A stretch of 64,000 nucleotides of DNA from Candidatus Poribacteria bacterium (GCA_022826645.1 JAJDUM010000097.1:62001-126000); one strand, 5' to 3'. Positions 52,379-61,868 are shown, numbered from the stretch's first letter. Notes: a model not told the origin generated them from the letters alone. A program made the numbers and translations.

Positions 52379-53389
52379 ATGCGCTCTCACAATGACTTCC
52401 GCCGCTATCTGTCACGCATCGTGCTCGGTTGTATACTCATAACGGTTTGCATCGCTTTCGTCGGTGCGGCTTCAATCAAAACCAGTTACAAGTATCAAGA
52501 GATTAAGCGGCTCCATAAAACGACCAGTCAAAAAAGCGACCCGGCAGGACTCAAAATGCTGATTCAGAAATCACGCGCGTTTATTGCAGAACATCCGGAA
52601 TACAAACGAATTGACCAGGTCTACTATATCTTTGGGCACGCACTGACCAAGGTGGAACAGCCCGAGGAAGCAGTTAAGGCGTATCAACAGCTTGTAGAGA
52701 ATTATCCGAAAGCCACCTATTTCGCACCCGCTCTGCTGGAGATGGGATTAGCCTATGATCGGCTCGGTCAGCACGACAAAGCGGACGCAGCGTATCATCA
52801 ATTGGTTGAACACCCAAAGTACGGCTCGCGCTTGTCTACGAAGACCGCGAAGCGGTTACTGGAACTTGCAAAGGAGGACCGTACCGGCGAACGCCCCACA
52901 AGTGCCCCACATAGGGGTCGCCCAGATGCACTAATTGGTAAAAAAGCAATTGACTTCAACGTAAAAGATCTCGACGGTAACGACCTATCGCTTCAGAAAT
53001 ATCGAGGAAATGTGATTTTGCTCGACTTCTGGGCGGTTTGGTGTGGACCATGCGTCGCTGAAATGCCTAACGTGAAGGGGGTTTACGAGAAATATAAGGA
53101 CGCAAATTTCCAAGTCATCGGCATTAACCTCGATCAGCGTCGGGAGATACTGGTAGGTTACCTACAAAGAGAAGATATTGCGTGGCCCCAGTTTTTTGAT
53201 GGAAATGGCTGGGAGAATCGGGTGGCGAAGATGTATGGTATTAGCGCTATTCCACAAATGTACCTCATTGATGGCGAAGGCGTCATTCGCAAATCAGATG
53301 TACGGGGGCGCACCCTCGAACCGGCGGTTGCTGAACTAGTCCAAGAAAACAACGCGAAATTGAAGGGCGGCAAGGCGGCTGGGAAATAG
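52379..53389 (+). CDS. TPR and thioredoxin (TlpA-like) domain protein
   Basis: A 336-residue exported protein. A signal-like helix (IVLGCILITVCIAFVGAAS) is followed by TPR helices (about 60-170: AVKAYQQLVENYPKATYF and repeats), then a TlpA/ResA-type thioredoxin domain with FWAVWCGPCVAEMPN and AIPQMYLIDGEGVI (cis-Pro side). The active-site WCGPC is intact. It probably reduces or oxidises envelope disulfides; the TPR part may bind a partner. AGGAGG precedes the ATG. A short inverted repeat of GTTCATT/AATGAAC lies just upstream. Confidence 0.87.
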   Translation: MRSHNDFRRYLSRIVLGCILITVCIAFVGAASIKTSYKYQEIKRLHKTTSQKSDPAGLKMLIQKSRAFIAEHPEYKRIDQVYYIFGHALTKVEQPEEAVKAYQQLVENYPKATYFAPALLEMGLAYDRLGQHDKADAAYHQLVEHPKYGSRLSTKTAKRLLELAKEDRTGERPTSAPHRGRPDALIGKKAIDFNVKDLDGNDLSLQKYRGNVILLDFWAVWCGPCVAEMPNVKGVYEKYKDANFQVIGINLDQRREILVGYLQREDIAWPQFFDGNGWENRVAKMYGISAIPQMYLIDGEGVIRKSDVRGRTLEPAVAELVQENNAKLKGGKAAGK

Positions 53390-53853
53390 TGTCTAAGAGA
53401 TCTGTAGCTGCTAAGTGAATCAACATCCTCAACAATTTATGCGAATCCGAGACTTTTACTCATATTCATCGCCCGTCGGAGATATAATACCCAAGTTGTT
53501 ATCTAACCTACACCTATTGACAATCCATTCAATATAATTGAAGTTGACTCACCCATTCCAAGTATCGTCGTGGCATTTTTGCCACGACGATGTAGCATAA
53601 TTGCGACATTCTCTCTGTGTGCACGACCTTTCCGTTTGAATTCATAGCACATGTAAAAACAGATGCAAAGTCCCCCGGAGAGCGGGTCTGTCCGAATATT
53701 CGGTTTTCTGCACAATATGCTTTGCATAATTCCAGATAACTGTGGCATCTAAATTGCTCGTAGCCGATGAACCAAGTAAATTTGGTTCAGATCCTATCTA
53801 GCTCCGTTGAAATATCAACAGAACTTAATGAAAGGAGATGCCAACAGAATCTA
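53390..53853. other. 464 bp gap, no gene; strong hairpin
   Basis: A perfect 12 bp stem ATCGTCGTGGCA / TGCCACGACGAT with a TTTT loop lies at 53564-53591, in the middle of the gap. A weaker stem GAACCAA/TTGGTTC is near 53768. An 81-codon minus-strand frame (53503-53748) covers the hairpin and encodes nothing recognisable. The region ends in AAAGGAGATG just before the pseudogene. Confidence 0.45.
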
Positions 53854-54121
53854 ATGAAAGCTATGCAGTTTTTCATACTCACATTTATCTTTGTGATACT
53901 CCTGTTTTTACCAAACACCTTTGCCCAAGATTACACGCGATGGAGCTTACCCGAAGGTGCCAAAGCCCGCCTTGGTAAAGGCAGCGTATTGGGATGGTCG
54001 CAATGAGAGTGGTGAATTGGTGGCAAGCGGAGTTTATTTCTATCAACTCCGGGTGTTTTCATCCCGACCTATCGGGGCAGGAGATTATTCAGCCACGAGA
54101 CGAATGGTGATCGTCAAGTAG
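53854..54121 (+). pseudogene. Internally deleted FlgD-sorted surface protein remnant
   Basis: A 50-codon frame from ATG 53854 gives a good signal peptide (FFILTFIFVILLFLPNTFA), then QDYTRWSLPEGAKARLGKG, the usual mature start of poribacterial WD40-type surface proteins, before stopping at 54006. Beginning about 53980 in a different frame is AAYWDGRNESGELVASGVYF followed by the terminal TRRMVIVK at 54121. So the head and tail of one gene are fused out of frame with the middle missing. The tail is about 85% identical in protein to the end of the gene at 54279. Confidence 0.75.
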
Positions 54122-54278
54122 GCTTTTTTCTGGATTCGATAGGGTGGGGTCCCCGTGTTTCACCCTTTCTTTCAAAAAAATGGAGCTTTCAATAACTTTT
54201 GTGTAACACTCAAAACAAATGCCCGTAAGTCTATGGCAATCCATAGATGCAATAACTTTCAAAAAGGAGAAACAACTC

Positions 54279-57014
54279 ATGAAAATGGTATTCTGTTTTG
54301 CAATCATGCTACTTATTTTTCTGATGCTTGTATCTTTGTCCAACAGTTTTGCCTTAGACACGCCACCCGAGAATATGGTACGGGTCATTTACTTTCTCCC
54401 CAATGACCGTCAACCCCAGCCAGACATAGATGCGAAGTTGGATACGTTAATAAAAAACGTACAACAATCTTACGCTGAAGTGATGGAAAAGCAAGGGTTC
54501 GGTAGAAAAACCTTTAGGCTTGAGACAGATGACACCGGAAAGGTTGTGGTGCATCATATAGAGGGGCAGTTCTCTGATGTGCATTATCATACGGATATTG
54601 TTTTAAAAGTCCATAAAGAAATCGACAAACATTTTGATCTGTCAACAAACATCTACCTCGTCGCGCTAGATATAAGCAACGAATCGGTACTATGCGGACT
54701 GGCATCCAACGATTTGGCAATCATAAATGCTTTCAGCGGGTGTTTCGGCGTTGCGTTTGCCGCTCATGAACTCGGACACAGCTTTGGATTGGCACACGAT
54801 CGCCGCAGAGATGCTAAACGCACCTCGACTACATATCACGCTGATTTGATGGTTACTTCTGATTGTGCTGCCGAATGGTTGGATGTCCATCCGTATTTCA
54901 ACACAAGCCAAAACATCGCCAACCACAATACGGAGATTCAGCAGCTTGAAACTGGACTTGTATCGTCGACCGAATCTATACGTTTCCGCTTTCAGATAAG
55001 TGATCCAGATGGACTTCATCAAGTACAGGTAAGGTTTAGTTATTGGGAATTAGGAGCTTGTGAACGATTGAGTGGTCAGAGCGAGGTGTATGAATTCAAC
55101 TTTATTCCTGCATTATATGGAATCCATGAAAATTTCGGGCTTCATGTTATTGATGTACATGGTAATTTGACAGTACGGCACTTCCCGATAGATGATTCCC
55201 TTCTGCTGCCTCTACTCAACCAATCGGTGTCAATACCGGATGCAAATTTATCAAGCGCGATTCGGGAGACTCTCAACCTGAAGCAAGGCGACAGTCTCAC
55301 ACGGTTGAATCTGCTAAAACTTACTCATCTGAATGCTCATAACCGTCAGATAACAGACCTCACCGGATTGGAACATGCAACGCAATTGCAAAACTTAAAT
55401 CTTTCAGGGAATCAGGTAATCGATATAACCGCAATAGCAAATTTGACGCGCCTACACGTCTTGCAGCTTTCATGGAATCAGATAAGCGATATAACCGCAA
55501 TCACCAATTTGAAGAACCTACAGTACTTATATCTTTCGGGGAATCAGATAAGCGACATTACCCCAATCATAAACTTGAAGAATCTAGAGCAGTTAAATCT
55601 TTCATGGAATCAGATAAAAGATATAACCGTAATCGCAAACTTGCAGAACCTATATTACTTATATCTTTCATGGAATCAGATAAGTGACGTAAGCCCAATT
55701 GCGACCTCAAACCACTTGATACATTTAGATATTAGCAATAATACGATATCCGACTTTTCGCCTTTAGATGGGTTAACCGCGGGTATCAACTTGGTGGGCA
55801 ACCCAGGGGTCCCTTCAGGCGGTCCGAAAATAGAGGGACCATGGTTATGGGTGATCGTTCCGACAGCAGGGAGGTCCGGTCGAGGTGCTGCTGCTTCTGG
55901 TATAGATTTTCTGGCACAAGCAAGTAGTGGTGGAATAACGGAGTTAAAGGTTTCAACAGACGGGGCAAAGGAGGGAGCCTCTGTCGGAGGCAGCCTGTGG
56001 ACAACCGGCAAAATTCCCGCAGTGAGCGATAACATCAACACAATGGTGAACGCGACCGGTCTAGGAACAGGCAATATAGACCACCATGTTGCCTATGGTT
56101 TGATTGCCTTGAATGCGTCGCGTGAACAAGACACAATGATGTTTGCCGGGAGCGATGATGCTGTCAAGGTTTGGCTCAATGGACAGTTGGTTCACAACAA
56201 TCCTGTGAACCGAGGGGCTAGCGGTTATCAGGATTTTTTTCCTGTTACATTGGAGCCGGGAACAAACATTTTATTAGTCGCTGTTTATGAGGGAACGGGT
56301 GGTTGGAGCGGTTTTTTTGGATTTGCACCTGACGCGGAATATACGGTACTCGCCCCTGGGGCCAGCGAGATCCACCCTAAACCTGCCGATGTGAATAGCG
56401 ATGGTGTGGTAAACATTCTGGATTTGGTGTCGGTTGCATCAAGTTTCGGACAGACAGGGAAAATTCGTGCAGATGTCAACGGTGATAGCGTAGTCAACAT
56501 CCTAGATTTGGTGCTCGTTGCCAATACTTTTGCAAACATACCCGCCGCGCCTACCTTAAAATCCCAGACTTTTGCGAGACTCACCGCCACCGAGGTTGAA
56601 GATTGGCTCACCCAAGCGCAACAGATGGCACTGACAGATCCTGTTTATCTGCGCGGCGTTGCTGTGTTGGAACATCTCCTTGCTGCGTTGAGTCCTAAAG
56701 AGACTGTACTGCTCGCTAATTACCCAAACCCGTTCAACCCGGAGACATGGATACCGTATCACCTCGCCGACGCTGCCAGTGTGACGATCACGATTTATGA
56801 CATCAAAGGTATGATGGTGCGCCAATTGGACCTAGGCCATCAGCCTGCGGGGTATTACACGGATCGGTCAAACGCAGCCTACTGGGACGGCCTCAACGCA
56901 AGTGGGGAAACAGTGGCAAGTGGTGTCTATTTCTATCAACTCCGGGTGTCTTCATCCCAATCTATCGGGGCGGGGAACTATTCAGCCACGAGACGGATGG
57001 TAATCGTCAAGTAG
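54279..57014 (+). CDS. Secreted zinc protease with LRRs, dockerin-like and FlgD-like domains
   Basis: A 911-residue mosaic protein, start at ATG 54279 after AAAAAGGAGA. A signal peptide (FAIMLLIFLMLVSLSNSFA) precedes a metzincin-like domain with HELGHSFGLAHD (His163, Glu164, His167). About residues 325-510 are leucine-rich repeats of 22 residues (LNLSGNQVIDITAIANL). About 535-690 is a PA14-like carbohydrate-binding part with SDDAVKVWLNGQLV. About 704-765 has two dockerin-like EF-hand loops, DVNSDGVVNILDL and DVNGDSVVNILDL. The end is an Ig-like sorting domain, NYPNPFNPETWIPY to TRRMVIVK. A surface enzyme that binds and digests host or matrix material is plausible. Confidence 0.82.
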   Translation: MKMVFCFAIMLLIFLMLVSLSNSFALDTPPENMVRVIYFLPNDRQPQPDIDAKLDTLIKNVQQSYAEVMEKQGFGRKTFRLETDDTGKVVVHHIEGQFSDVHYHTDIVLKVHKEIDKHFDLSTNIYLVALDISNESVLCGLASNDLAIINAFSGCFGVAFAAHELGHSFGLAHDRRRDAKRTSTTYHADLMVTSDCAAEWLDVHPYFNTSQNIANHNTEIQQLETGLVSSTESIRFRFQISDPDGLHQVQVRFSYWELGACERLSGQSEVYEFNFIPALYGIHENFGLHVIDVHGNLTVRHFPIDDSLLLPLLNQSVSIPDANLSSAIRETLNLKQGDSLTRLNLLKLTHLNAHNRQITDLTGLEHATQLQNLNLSGNQVIDITAIANLTRLHVLQLSWNQISDITAITNLKNLQYLYLSGNQISDITPIINLKNLEQLNLSWNQIKDITVIANLQNLYYLYLSWNQISDVSPIATSNHLIHLDISNNTISDFSPLDGLTAGINLVGNPGVPSGGPKIEGPWLWVIVPTAGRSGRGAAASGIDFLAQASSGGITELKVSTDGAKEGASVGGSLWTTGKIPAVSDNINTMVNATGLGTGNIDHHVAYGLIALNASREQDTMMFAGSDDAVKVWLNGQLVHNNPVNRGASGYQDFFPVTLEPGTNILLVAVYEGTGGWSGFFGFAPDAEYTVLAPGASEIHPKPADVNSDGVVNILDLVSVASSFGQTGKIRADVNGDSVVNILDLVLVANTFANIPAAPTLKSQTFARLTATEVEDWLTQAQQMALTDPVYLRGVAVLEHLLAALSPKETVLLANYPNPFNPETWIPYHLADAASVTITIYDIKGMMVRQLDLGHQPAGYYTDRSNAAYWDGLNASGETVASGVYFYQLRVSSSQSIGAGNYSATRRMVIVK
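55401..55730 (+). repeat. 66 bp tandem repeats inside the LRR region
   Basis: Five units start at 55401, 55467, 55533, 55599 and 55665, each beginning CTTTC(A/G)(T/G)GGAATCAG. Each is exactly 66 bp, i.e. one 22-residue leucine-rich repeat. The high DNA similarity between units shows recent copying. Confidence 0.8.
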
Positions 57015-57061
57015 GAGGGTATTGTTCGGGACGTATTGAGTCTAATTCTTAGACGTTATAC

Positions 57062-57081
57062 GGGCGGGGTGAACCCGCCCC
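57062..57081. repeat. Short palindrome of the GGGCGGG-type
   Basis: CGGGCGGGGTGAACCCGCCC forms a GC-rich hairpin between the convergent genes 54279-57014 and 57081-58745. It resembles the inner palindrome of the element at 34341. It may help end transcription from both sides. Confidence 0.5.
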
Positions 57082-58745
57082 TACCGGCTTGACTCTACGG
57101 TTCCCTCGACCAACGTGAGGATTTGATTTGGTTCTATCCCTTCAATGCGTTCCTGTAGACCGCTGGGCCATCGGATCTCCACCCGATCAACTCGGCTATA
57201 TTTCCCCAATCCAAAGTGTAACCGCATATCGTTCTGCGATAGATAGCTTGACCCACCCCGAACTTCCCGAATCTGTGTTAAGTTTCCAGCAGTTATCTTG
57301 ACCCGTGCTCCGATTGCGTCCCGGTTGCTGTGCGTACCGATGAGTTTGAGGGTCAACCACCTATTTTCTCCGCCCCTATTCTCCAACAGGTCTGGAGAGC
57401 CCTTTAGGTTCGTCACAAGCAGGTCGAGATCGCCGTCGTTGTCGTAGTCAGCGTACGCGAAACCGCGGCTGACCTTCTCCAAACGCATACCGAATCCTGA
57501 ATCAACGCCTACCTCGTTGAAGGTGCCATCTCGGTTGTTGCGAAAGAGTAGATTCGGTTGTTTATAAAACCCGGTTGGGTTGAACGCCTGAACGTTCTCG
57601 TCCAGATGCCCGTTAGCGATGCACAGATCCTGGTAACCGTCGTTGTCGTAGTCGCAGAGCCCCACGCCCCACGCCAAGTAAGATAAACTCATCGTCCCGA
57701 TTTGTGACGCATAGCTCACATCCGAGAATAGCCCATTTCCTTCGTTGTGGTAGAGGGTGTTTGTCTGGTCCTGAAAGTTGGTAACGACGAGGTCTAAGTT
57801 GCCATCGTTATCGTAATCCCCGAAGTCAGCGCCCATGCCGTTCTCCGCGTCCCCATCTTCGCCGAATCCGACACCTGCGGTCAAACTGACATCGGCAAAA
57901 GTGCCATCACCGTTGTTACGGTAGAGGAAGTTTCGGTCGGCGTCGTTGGCGATATAAATATCCATGTCGCCGTCATCATCATAATCACCCCAAGCGAGGG
58001 CAAGTCCGCGTCCTGTCGCCTCAGAAAAACCTGCGGCCTCCGTCACGTCGGTAAATGTCCCGTCGCCGTTGTTACGATAGAGGATATCCAATTCCCCTTC
58101 GTAGAGGCGTGGGTCACAGTAGACACGCACCCCTTTGTTCATGCAGATCTGATCGGATTCGACGTCATACTTCACATAGTTTGTTACATATAGATCCAAA
58201 AACCCGTCGTTGTCGTAATCGACGAAGGCACAACTCGCTCCCCAGCGCATATCTCCGGTGCCTGTCCACGTCGTGACATCGGTGAAGGTGCCATCCCCGT
58301 TATTACGGAAAAAGACGTTTGCCCCGAAGTTTGTCACGTACAGATCAGGAAATCCGTCATTGTTGTAATCTCCAACCGTACACCCCATACCGTAGCCTGT
58401 ATCGGCGACCCCGCCTTCCATCGCGACATCGGTGAACGTGCCATCGCCATTGTTGCGATAGAGCGCATTGCGCGGTGGTTCAGTTTCCTTTGCTTGTTTC
58501 TCTGTGAGAGGGGAAAGATCTGCTCCGTTGACGAGGTAGATGTCTTGGAACCCGTCGTTGTTGTAGTCCAAGAATGCTGCGCCCCCACCGAGGGGTTCGA
58601 CAAAATACTTCTGTCCGCTTGCACCGTTGTTATGTCTGAAGTGGATGCCCACTTCTTTTGTGACTGATGTAAACTGGGGTGGGGCTGCGGCGGAAGGGCT
58701 GCTGATGAGAAGCAGTGGGAAACATACGAGGAAAATAGACTTCAT
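57081..58745 (-). CDS. CRTAC1-like FG-GAP/ASPIC secreted protein
   Basis: A 554-residue protein starting at the ATG at 58745 (MKSIFLVCFPLLLISSPSAAAPPQF), a clear signal peptide. The longer frame upstream is not signal-like. Repeated FG-GAP/VCBS units with DYNNDGFQDIYLV, DYDDDGDMDIYIA and similar calcium-like loops form a beta-propeller. The C terminus is the ASPIC/UnbV domain (GARVKITAG, MRLHFGLGK, VEIRWPSG). It is a shorter relative of the 1163-residue protein at 39349. Probably extracellular, calcium-binding and adhesive; function unknown. Confidence 0.88.
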   Translation of the reverse strand: MKSIFLVCFPLLLISSPSAAAPPQFTSVTKEVGIHFRHNNGASGQKYFVEPLGGGAAFLDYNNDGFQDIYLVNGADLSPLTEKQAKETEPPRNALYRNNGDGTFTDVAMEGGVADTGYGMGCTVGDYNNDGFPDLYVTNFGANVFFRNNGDGTFTDVTTWTGTGDMRWGASCAFVDYDNDGFLDLYVTNYVKYDVESDQICMNKGVRVYCDPRLYEGELDILYRNNGDGTFTDVTEAAGFSEATGRGLALAWGDYDDDGDMDIYIANDADRNFLYRNNGDGTFADVSLTAGVGFGEDGDAENGMGADFGDYDNDGNLDLVVTNFQDQTNTLYHNEGNGLFSDVSYASQIGTMSLSYLAWGVGLCDYDNDGYQDLCIANGHLDENVQAFNPTGFYKQPNLLFRNNRDGTFNEVGVDSGFGMRLEKVSRGFAYADYDNDGDLDLLVTNLKGSPDLLENRGGENRWLTLKLIGTHSNRDAIGARVKITAGNLTQIREVRGGSSYLSQNDMRLHFGLGKYSRVDRVEIRWPSGLQERIEGIEPNQILTLVEGTVESSR

Positions 58746-58904
58746 GCTTTTTGGAAAATTGGAGAGGTAGGCGGCGATGTGTGTAGGTGGTTGTGGAGAT
58801 AGAACTACATGACCAATAGACGTGAGGACAATTGCAGGCACACGCTGCTGTACTGTAACTTGCACAAGGGTTACGGCATACGGAGTATGCCTACTACTAT
58901 AAGA

Positions 58905-59651
58905 TTAATCTGTTTTCACATAGGTATGTGTTAATGGTTCCCAACCGAGCAATCGCTTGGCTTTTGACAGATTAATCTCTTGTTGTTCCTCATCGCCGGC
59001 GATGAATACGGCGTCAAAGCCGGTATGTTCGACGGCAAGCCCGGCGAGGTAAGCTCGCGCGAGGTCCTCCTCGTCGGTTACCCAGAGATGTCTATGATCG
59101 GACTTGGGTTGCCCGCGTTGCTCGATCCACTGCTGGCGGGTCCTGGGACCCGTGATTCGGAGGGCAATGATCGACATGCTGTGTTCACGGCAGAAGTATT
59201 CACAGATCCGCTCCCCAAACCCTTTTGTCAAACCGTACACACCGGGATTATCAAGCGGAACCTCCTCCTCAGATGGGTACCAATTCCGTGTCCGTTCATG
59301 GACAGTGAACGTACTCGTGTAAATGCCGTGTGTGATACCTTCTTCCTTTGCTGCGTGCAGCACGATATGAAGCCCCATTGCGTTGACCCGATAGTTGGCG
59401 ATAACATCGTCAAAATCCGCTGCTGATGAGGAGTCACTGGTGGGACGCTGCATGACCATGTAGATGAATGCGTCCATGCCCTTGACCGCCTGCTGAACGG
59501 CCTCCGGGTCGGTCACCGAACCTTCGATGTATTCGACGCTTGAATCTTTGGGCGGTGAAAGGTCGAGGACACGAAACTGGTGGTGTGGTTTCATGTAGGG
59601 CAGCGTCATAGTCCCGACATGCCCCGCCCCTCCGACAATTAACACTTTCAT
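58905..59651 (-). CDS. NAD-dependent epimerase/dehydratase
   Basis: Extended SDR of 248 residues with MKVLIVGGAGHVGTMTLP at the N terminus and a Tyr-x3-Lys-like GVYGLTKGFGERI near residue 137. It is similar in type to the gene at 37244, but shorter. Sugar or sugar-nucleotide substrate is likely. It lies 13 bp upstream of the PhyH gene stop on the same strand, suggesting an operon with it. Confidence 0.85.
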   Translation of the reverse strand: MKVLIVGGAGHVGTMTLPYMKPHHQFRVLDLSPPKDSSVEYIEGSVTDPEAVQQAVKGMDAFIYMVMQRPTSDSSSAADFDDVIANYRVNAMGLHIVLHAAKEEGITHGIYTSTFTVHERTRNWYPSEEEVPLDNPGVYGLTKGFGERICEYFCREHSMSIIALRITGPRTRQQWIEQRGQPKSDHRHLWVTDEEDLARAYLAGLAVEHTGFDAVFIAGDEEQQEINLSKAKRLLGWEPLTHTYVKTD

Positions 59652-59664
59652 AGCGCATTTCCTC

Positions 59665-60459
59665 CTATTCGTTCACGATCTCACTGAGCGGACGTGCATC
59701 GATGAAGAGTTTGGCACCGTGACTGACATCTGGGGTTGTATCCACCCCACATAGCCAGTTCCATGTGCGTTGGCGTCGTGCAAGATCGCGATAAGACTCA
59801 ACTTCGTTGGCGTAAAGATGTCGCTCTCGGTTGGCGTAAGGCGGTATCTCCTCCGATTCTATCAACCAATCCCGCTTCGGCAGCGAATTTCGGAAGTACG
59901 AGAATTTGATCATCCCACGACGTTTTGCGTTCAACTTGGGTCCCGCTTTGTGCCAGATGCCGTAGTGGGTTAGAACGACCGTCCCGGCGGGAACAGCCAG
60001 AGAGAGCTGCCCCAAGATATCGCCGTAATGTGCGATTGCTTCTCGATCAACCAACCGATGATGGGAACCGGGAAGCACCATTGTGGGGCCATCTTCAAGC
60101 GTGACATCTTGGGGATAATAGTAACACTGCAGATGATTGACGCCGTAACCGTATTCGGAGAGACCGTCTGAGTGCCACGTTTGCCCGGGGTGCGATTCTT
60201 CATATAGGTGATGATGGGCAGTTATGGGCATAAAGAAATTCCGTCCGAGCAGAGAGCGAGCGACACCAGCCACTTCCGGGTGCAAGAGCACTTGTTTCCG
60301 AAATCCGGGAGAACAAGCGAATTCGTTAATTCTACCGGCCGGCAAAGTTTCGCATTGACGATTGAATTCGTCAGAGACCACTCCCTCCAGCACCACGGTA
60401 CCTCTCGAAACAAAATCCATCACCTGGCTGTCGTTCATGGTAGGTTGAATATCGATCAC
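59665..60459 (-). CDS. Phytanoyl-CoA dioxygenase family protein
   Basis: Fe(II)/2-oxoglutarate oxygenase of 264 residues. The metal ligands are HxD in QTWHSDGLSEYG and His in YGIWHKAGPK; a GPTMVLPGSHHRL segment is a PhyH hallmark. The Arg expected for 2-oxoglutarate is in AKRRGMIKFSYF. It is similar in type to the gene at 34859 but shorter. It overlaps nothing and sits 12 bp downstream of the 122-residue gene's stop, on the same strand. Substrate unknown; likely a sugar or compatible solute. Confidence 0.87.
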   Translation of the reverse strand: MIDIQPTMNDSQVMDFVSRGTVVLEGVVSDEFNRQCETLPAGRINEFACSPGFRKQVLLHPEVAGVARSLLGRNFFMPITAHHHLYEESHPGQTWHSDGLSEYGYGVNHLQCYYYPQDVTLEDGPTMVLPGSHHRLVDREAIAHYGDILGQLSLAVPAGTVVLTHYGIWHKAGPKLNAKRRGMIKFSYFRNSLPKRDWLIESEEIPPYANRERHLYANEVESYRDLARRQRTWNWLCGVDTTPDVSHGAKLFIDARPLSEIVNE

Positions 60460-60471
60460 TGTTTCCTCCTG

Positions 60472-60840
60472 TCATAGATCTGAAGTCGATTTTTCCAAGA
60501 TGAATTCGTAGCCCAGATAAGTGTTATCGACATCCGAAAACTGGTACAGTTCTGCTCTCGGAAATTGAACGATCCGCCATCCATCGTTGACCGCTTCGAT
60601 AACCGAATCGTATGGTACGTCTTGTGAGGGCAGCGTGGGTTCATACGGCACAGTCGGATCATACAGTGCCCAACTGGCAATCGCCGAACGCATGTTTGTC
60701 GATTTTGAATAAAGATACAGCACCAACTGTCTTGGCTCCGTCAAAAGTGTCTCTAACGCTTGAAGGTCGGCTTCTGTGAGGTCTCCTGTTTGAAGTTTTT
60801 GGCGACTCTCATCCAGCCACCCTTTGACTGCATGTTCCAT
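60472..60840 (-). CDS. Hypothetical protein, 122 residues
   Basis: ATG at 60840 (MEHAVKGWLDES) is chosen; the frame continues 12 codons upstream into the neighbouring gene. The protein starts helical (GWLDESRQKLQTGDL), then has PRQLVLYLYSKSTNM and a C-terminal beta stretch with YLGYEFILEK. I do not recognise a family. It lies between the PhyH gene and the zinc alcohol dehydrogenase, 26 bp from the latter, in what looks like one operon. Function unknown. Confidence 0.65.
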   Translation of the reverse strand: MEHAVKGWLDESRQKLQTGDLTEADLQALETLLTEPRQLVLYLYSKSTNMRSAIASWALYDPTVPYEPTLPSQDVPYDSVIEAVNDGWRIVQFPRAELYQFSDVDNTYLGYEFILEKSTSDL

Positions 60841-60866
60841 TGTATTTATCCTGCCTCTTAAAATCG

Positions 60867-61868
60867 TTAATCCCAATCAAATATCACTTTGCCGCATCTC
60901 GCTTCGTCAGCGACCCGGAGTGCTTCAACACCGTCATCAACACGGAAATGGTGTGTCACCGCAGGCGCGAATGTCAATCCCGTTTGGGCACAGTATCGCA
61001 CGAAATCCTTCAGCCATCCAATGGGGAAGACAACGGATCCCATCAGGGTAATGCGACGATAAACCATGTCGCCCGGATTGATGACCTTGTCATCGCTACC
61101 AACACCGACAAGCGCGGCTTTCCCCTCACGGCGAAGCGACGGGATGATGCTGCTGCGTCCACCGGTACTGCCAGAAGTCTCGACAACGTAATCGACTCCT
61201 TCCGCCCCACTGAACGCAACCACCGCTTCAACCGGATCTTCCGTTGCCGCATTGACGGTAGCATCCGCACCGCACCGCTTGGCAACCTTGATCCGCTCCT
61301 CCATGATATCAACCCCTATAACCCGTGCCCCCATCGACTTCGCGATGCAGACGGTGCTCAACCCCACGGGACCCAGACCGTAGACGGCTATTGTCTGCGG
61401 GAAATACTGTTCCACACCCAGTCGCCTCAATGCGGCGTACGCTGTCGTTCCAACACAGGCGAAAAATGGACCGTTGATGAAGTCAATCTCATCTGGAATG
61501 ACCACACAATTCCGTTCGTTTGCAACGACATACTCGCCAAATGCACCGCTGACCACCTTATCGTCCGGGCACCAGACGAAATCTCCTAACGAGCAGTAGT
61601 AACATTGTCCACACCCTTGATGGTGATGGACGGTTACACGGTCGCCGACCTTGAGGTTGGTTACATTCGGTCCTAATTTTTCAACGACTCCTGACGATTC
61701 GTGTCCTTGGACCCAATCTCTCGGTTCAGCGGGGCGATATACGTGGAGATCGCTGCCACAGATCCCCGATACTTTCATCTTTATCTGGACTTCTCCATTC
61801 CCCGGCTCTGGAGTGGGGACCTCTTTGACAGCGCATTGCCGGTTACCTAAAAAAACAATACCTTTCAT
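60867..61868 (-). CDS. Zinc-dependent alcohol dehydrogenase
   Basis: MDR-family dehydrogenase of 333 residues with both zinc sites. Catalytic site: Cys in GICGSDLHVYR and His in VQGHESSGVV. Structural site: four Cys in CGQCYYCSLGDFVWC. The NAD domain has AVYGLGPVGLSTVCIA. These are the marks of sorbitol/threonine dehydrogenase-like enzymes. With the glycosidase, dioxygenase and epimerase around it, a polyol or sugar is the likely substrate. Confidence 0.92.
   Translation of the reverse strand: MKGIVFLGNRQCAVKEVPTPEPGNGEVQIKMKVSGICGSDLHVYRPAEPRDWVQGHESSGVVEKLGPNVTNLKVGDRVTVHHHQGCGQCYYCSLGDFVWCPDDKVVSGAFGEYVVANERNCVVIPDEIDFINGPFFACVGTTAYAALRRLGVEQYFPQTIAVYGLGPVGLSTVCIAKSMGARVIGVDIMEERIKVAKRCGADATVNAATEDPVEAVVAFSGAEGVDYVVETSGSTGGRSSIIPSLRREGKAALVGVGSDDKVINPGDMVYRRITLMGSVVFPIGWLKDFVRYCAQTGLTFAPAVTHHFRVDDGVEALRVADEARCGKVIFDWD

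Noticed and set aside
53503-53748. 81-codon minus-strand frame over the 12 bp hairpin
   Set aside because: No family, no ribosome site, and it is disrupted by the perfect palindrome.
60840-61589. 249-codon plus-strand frame over the alcohol dehydrogenase gene
   Set aside because: It lies antisense to a gene with complete zinc and NAD motifs; composition is Arg/His-rich as in shadow frames.
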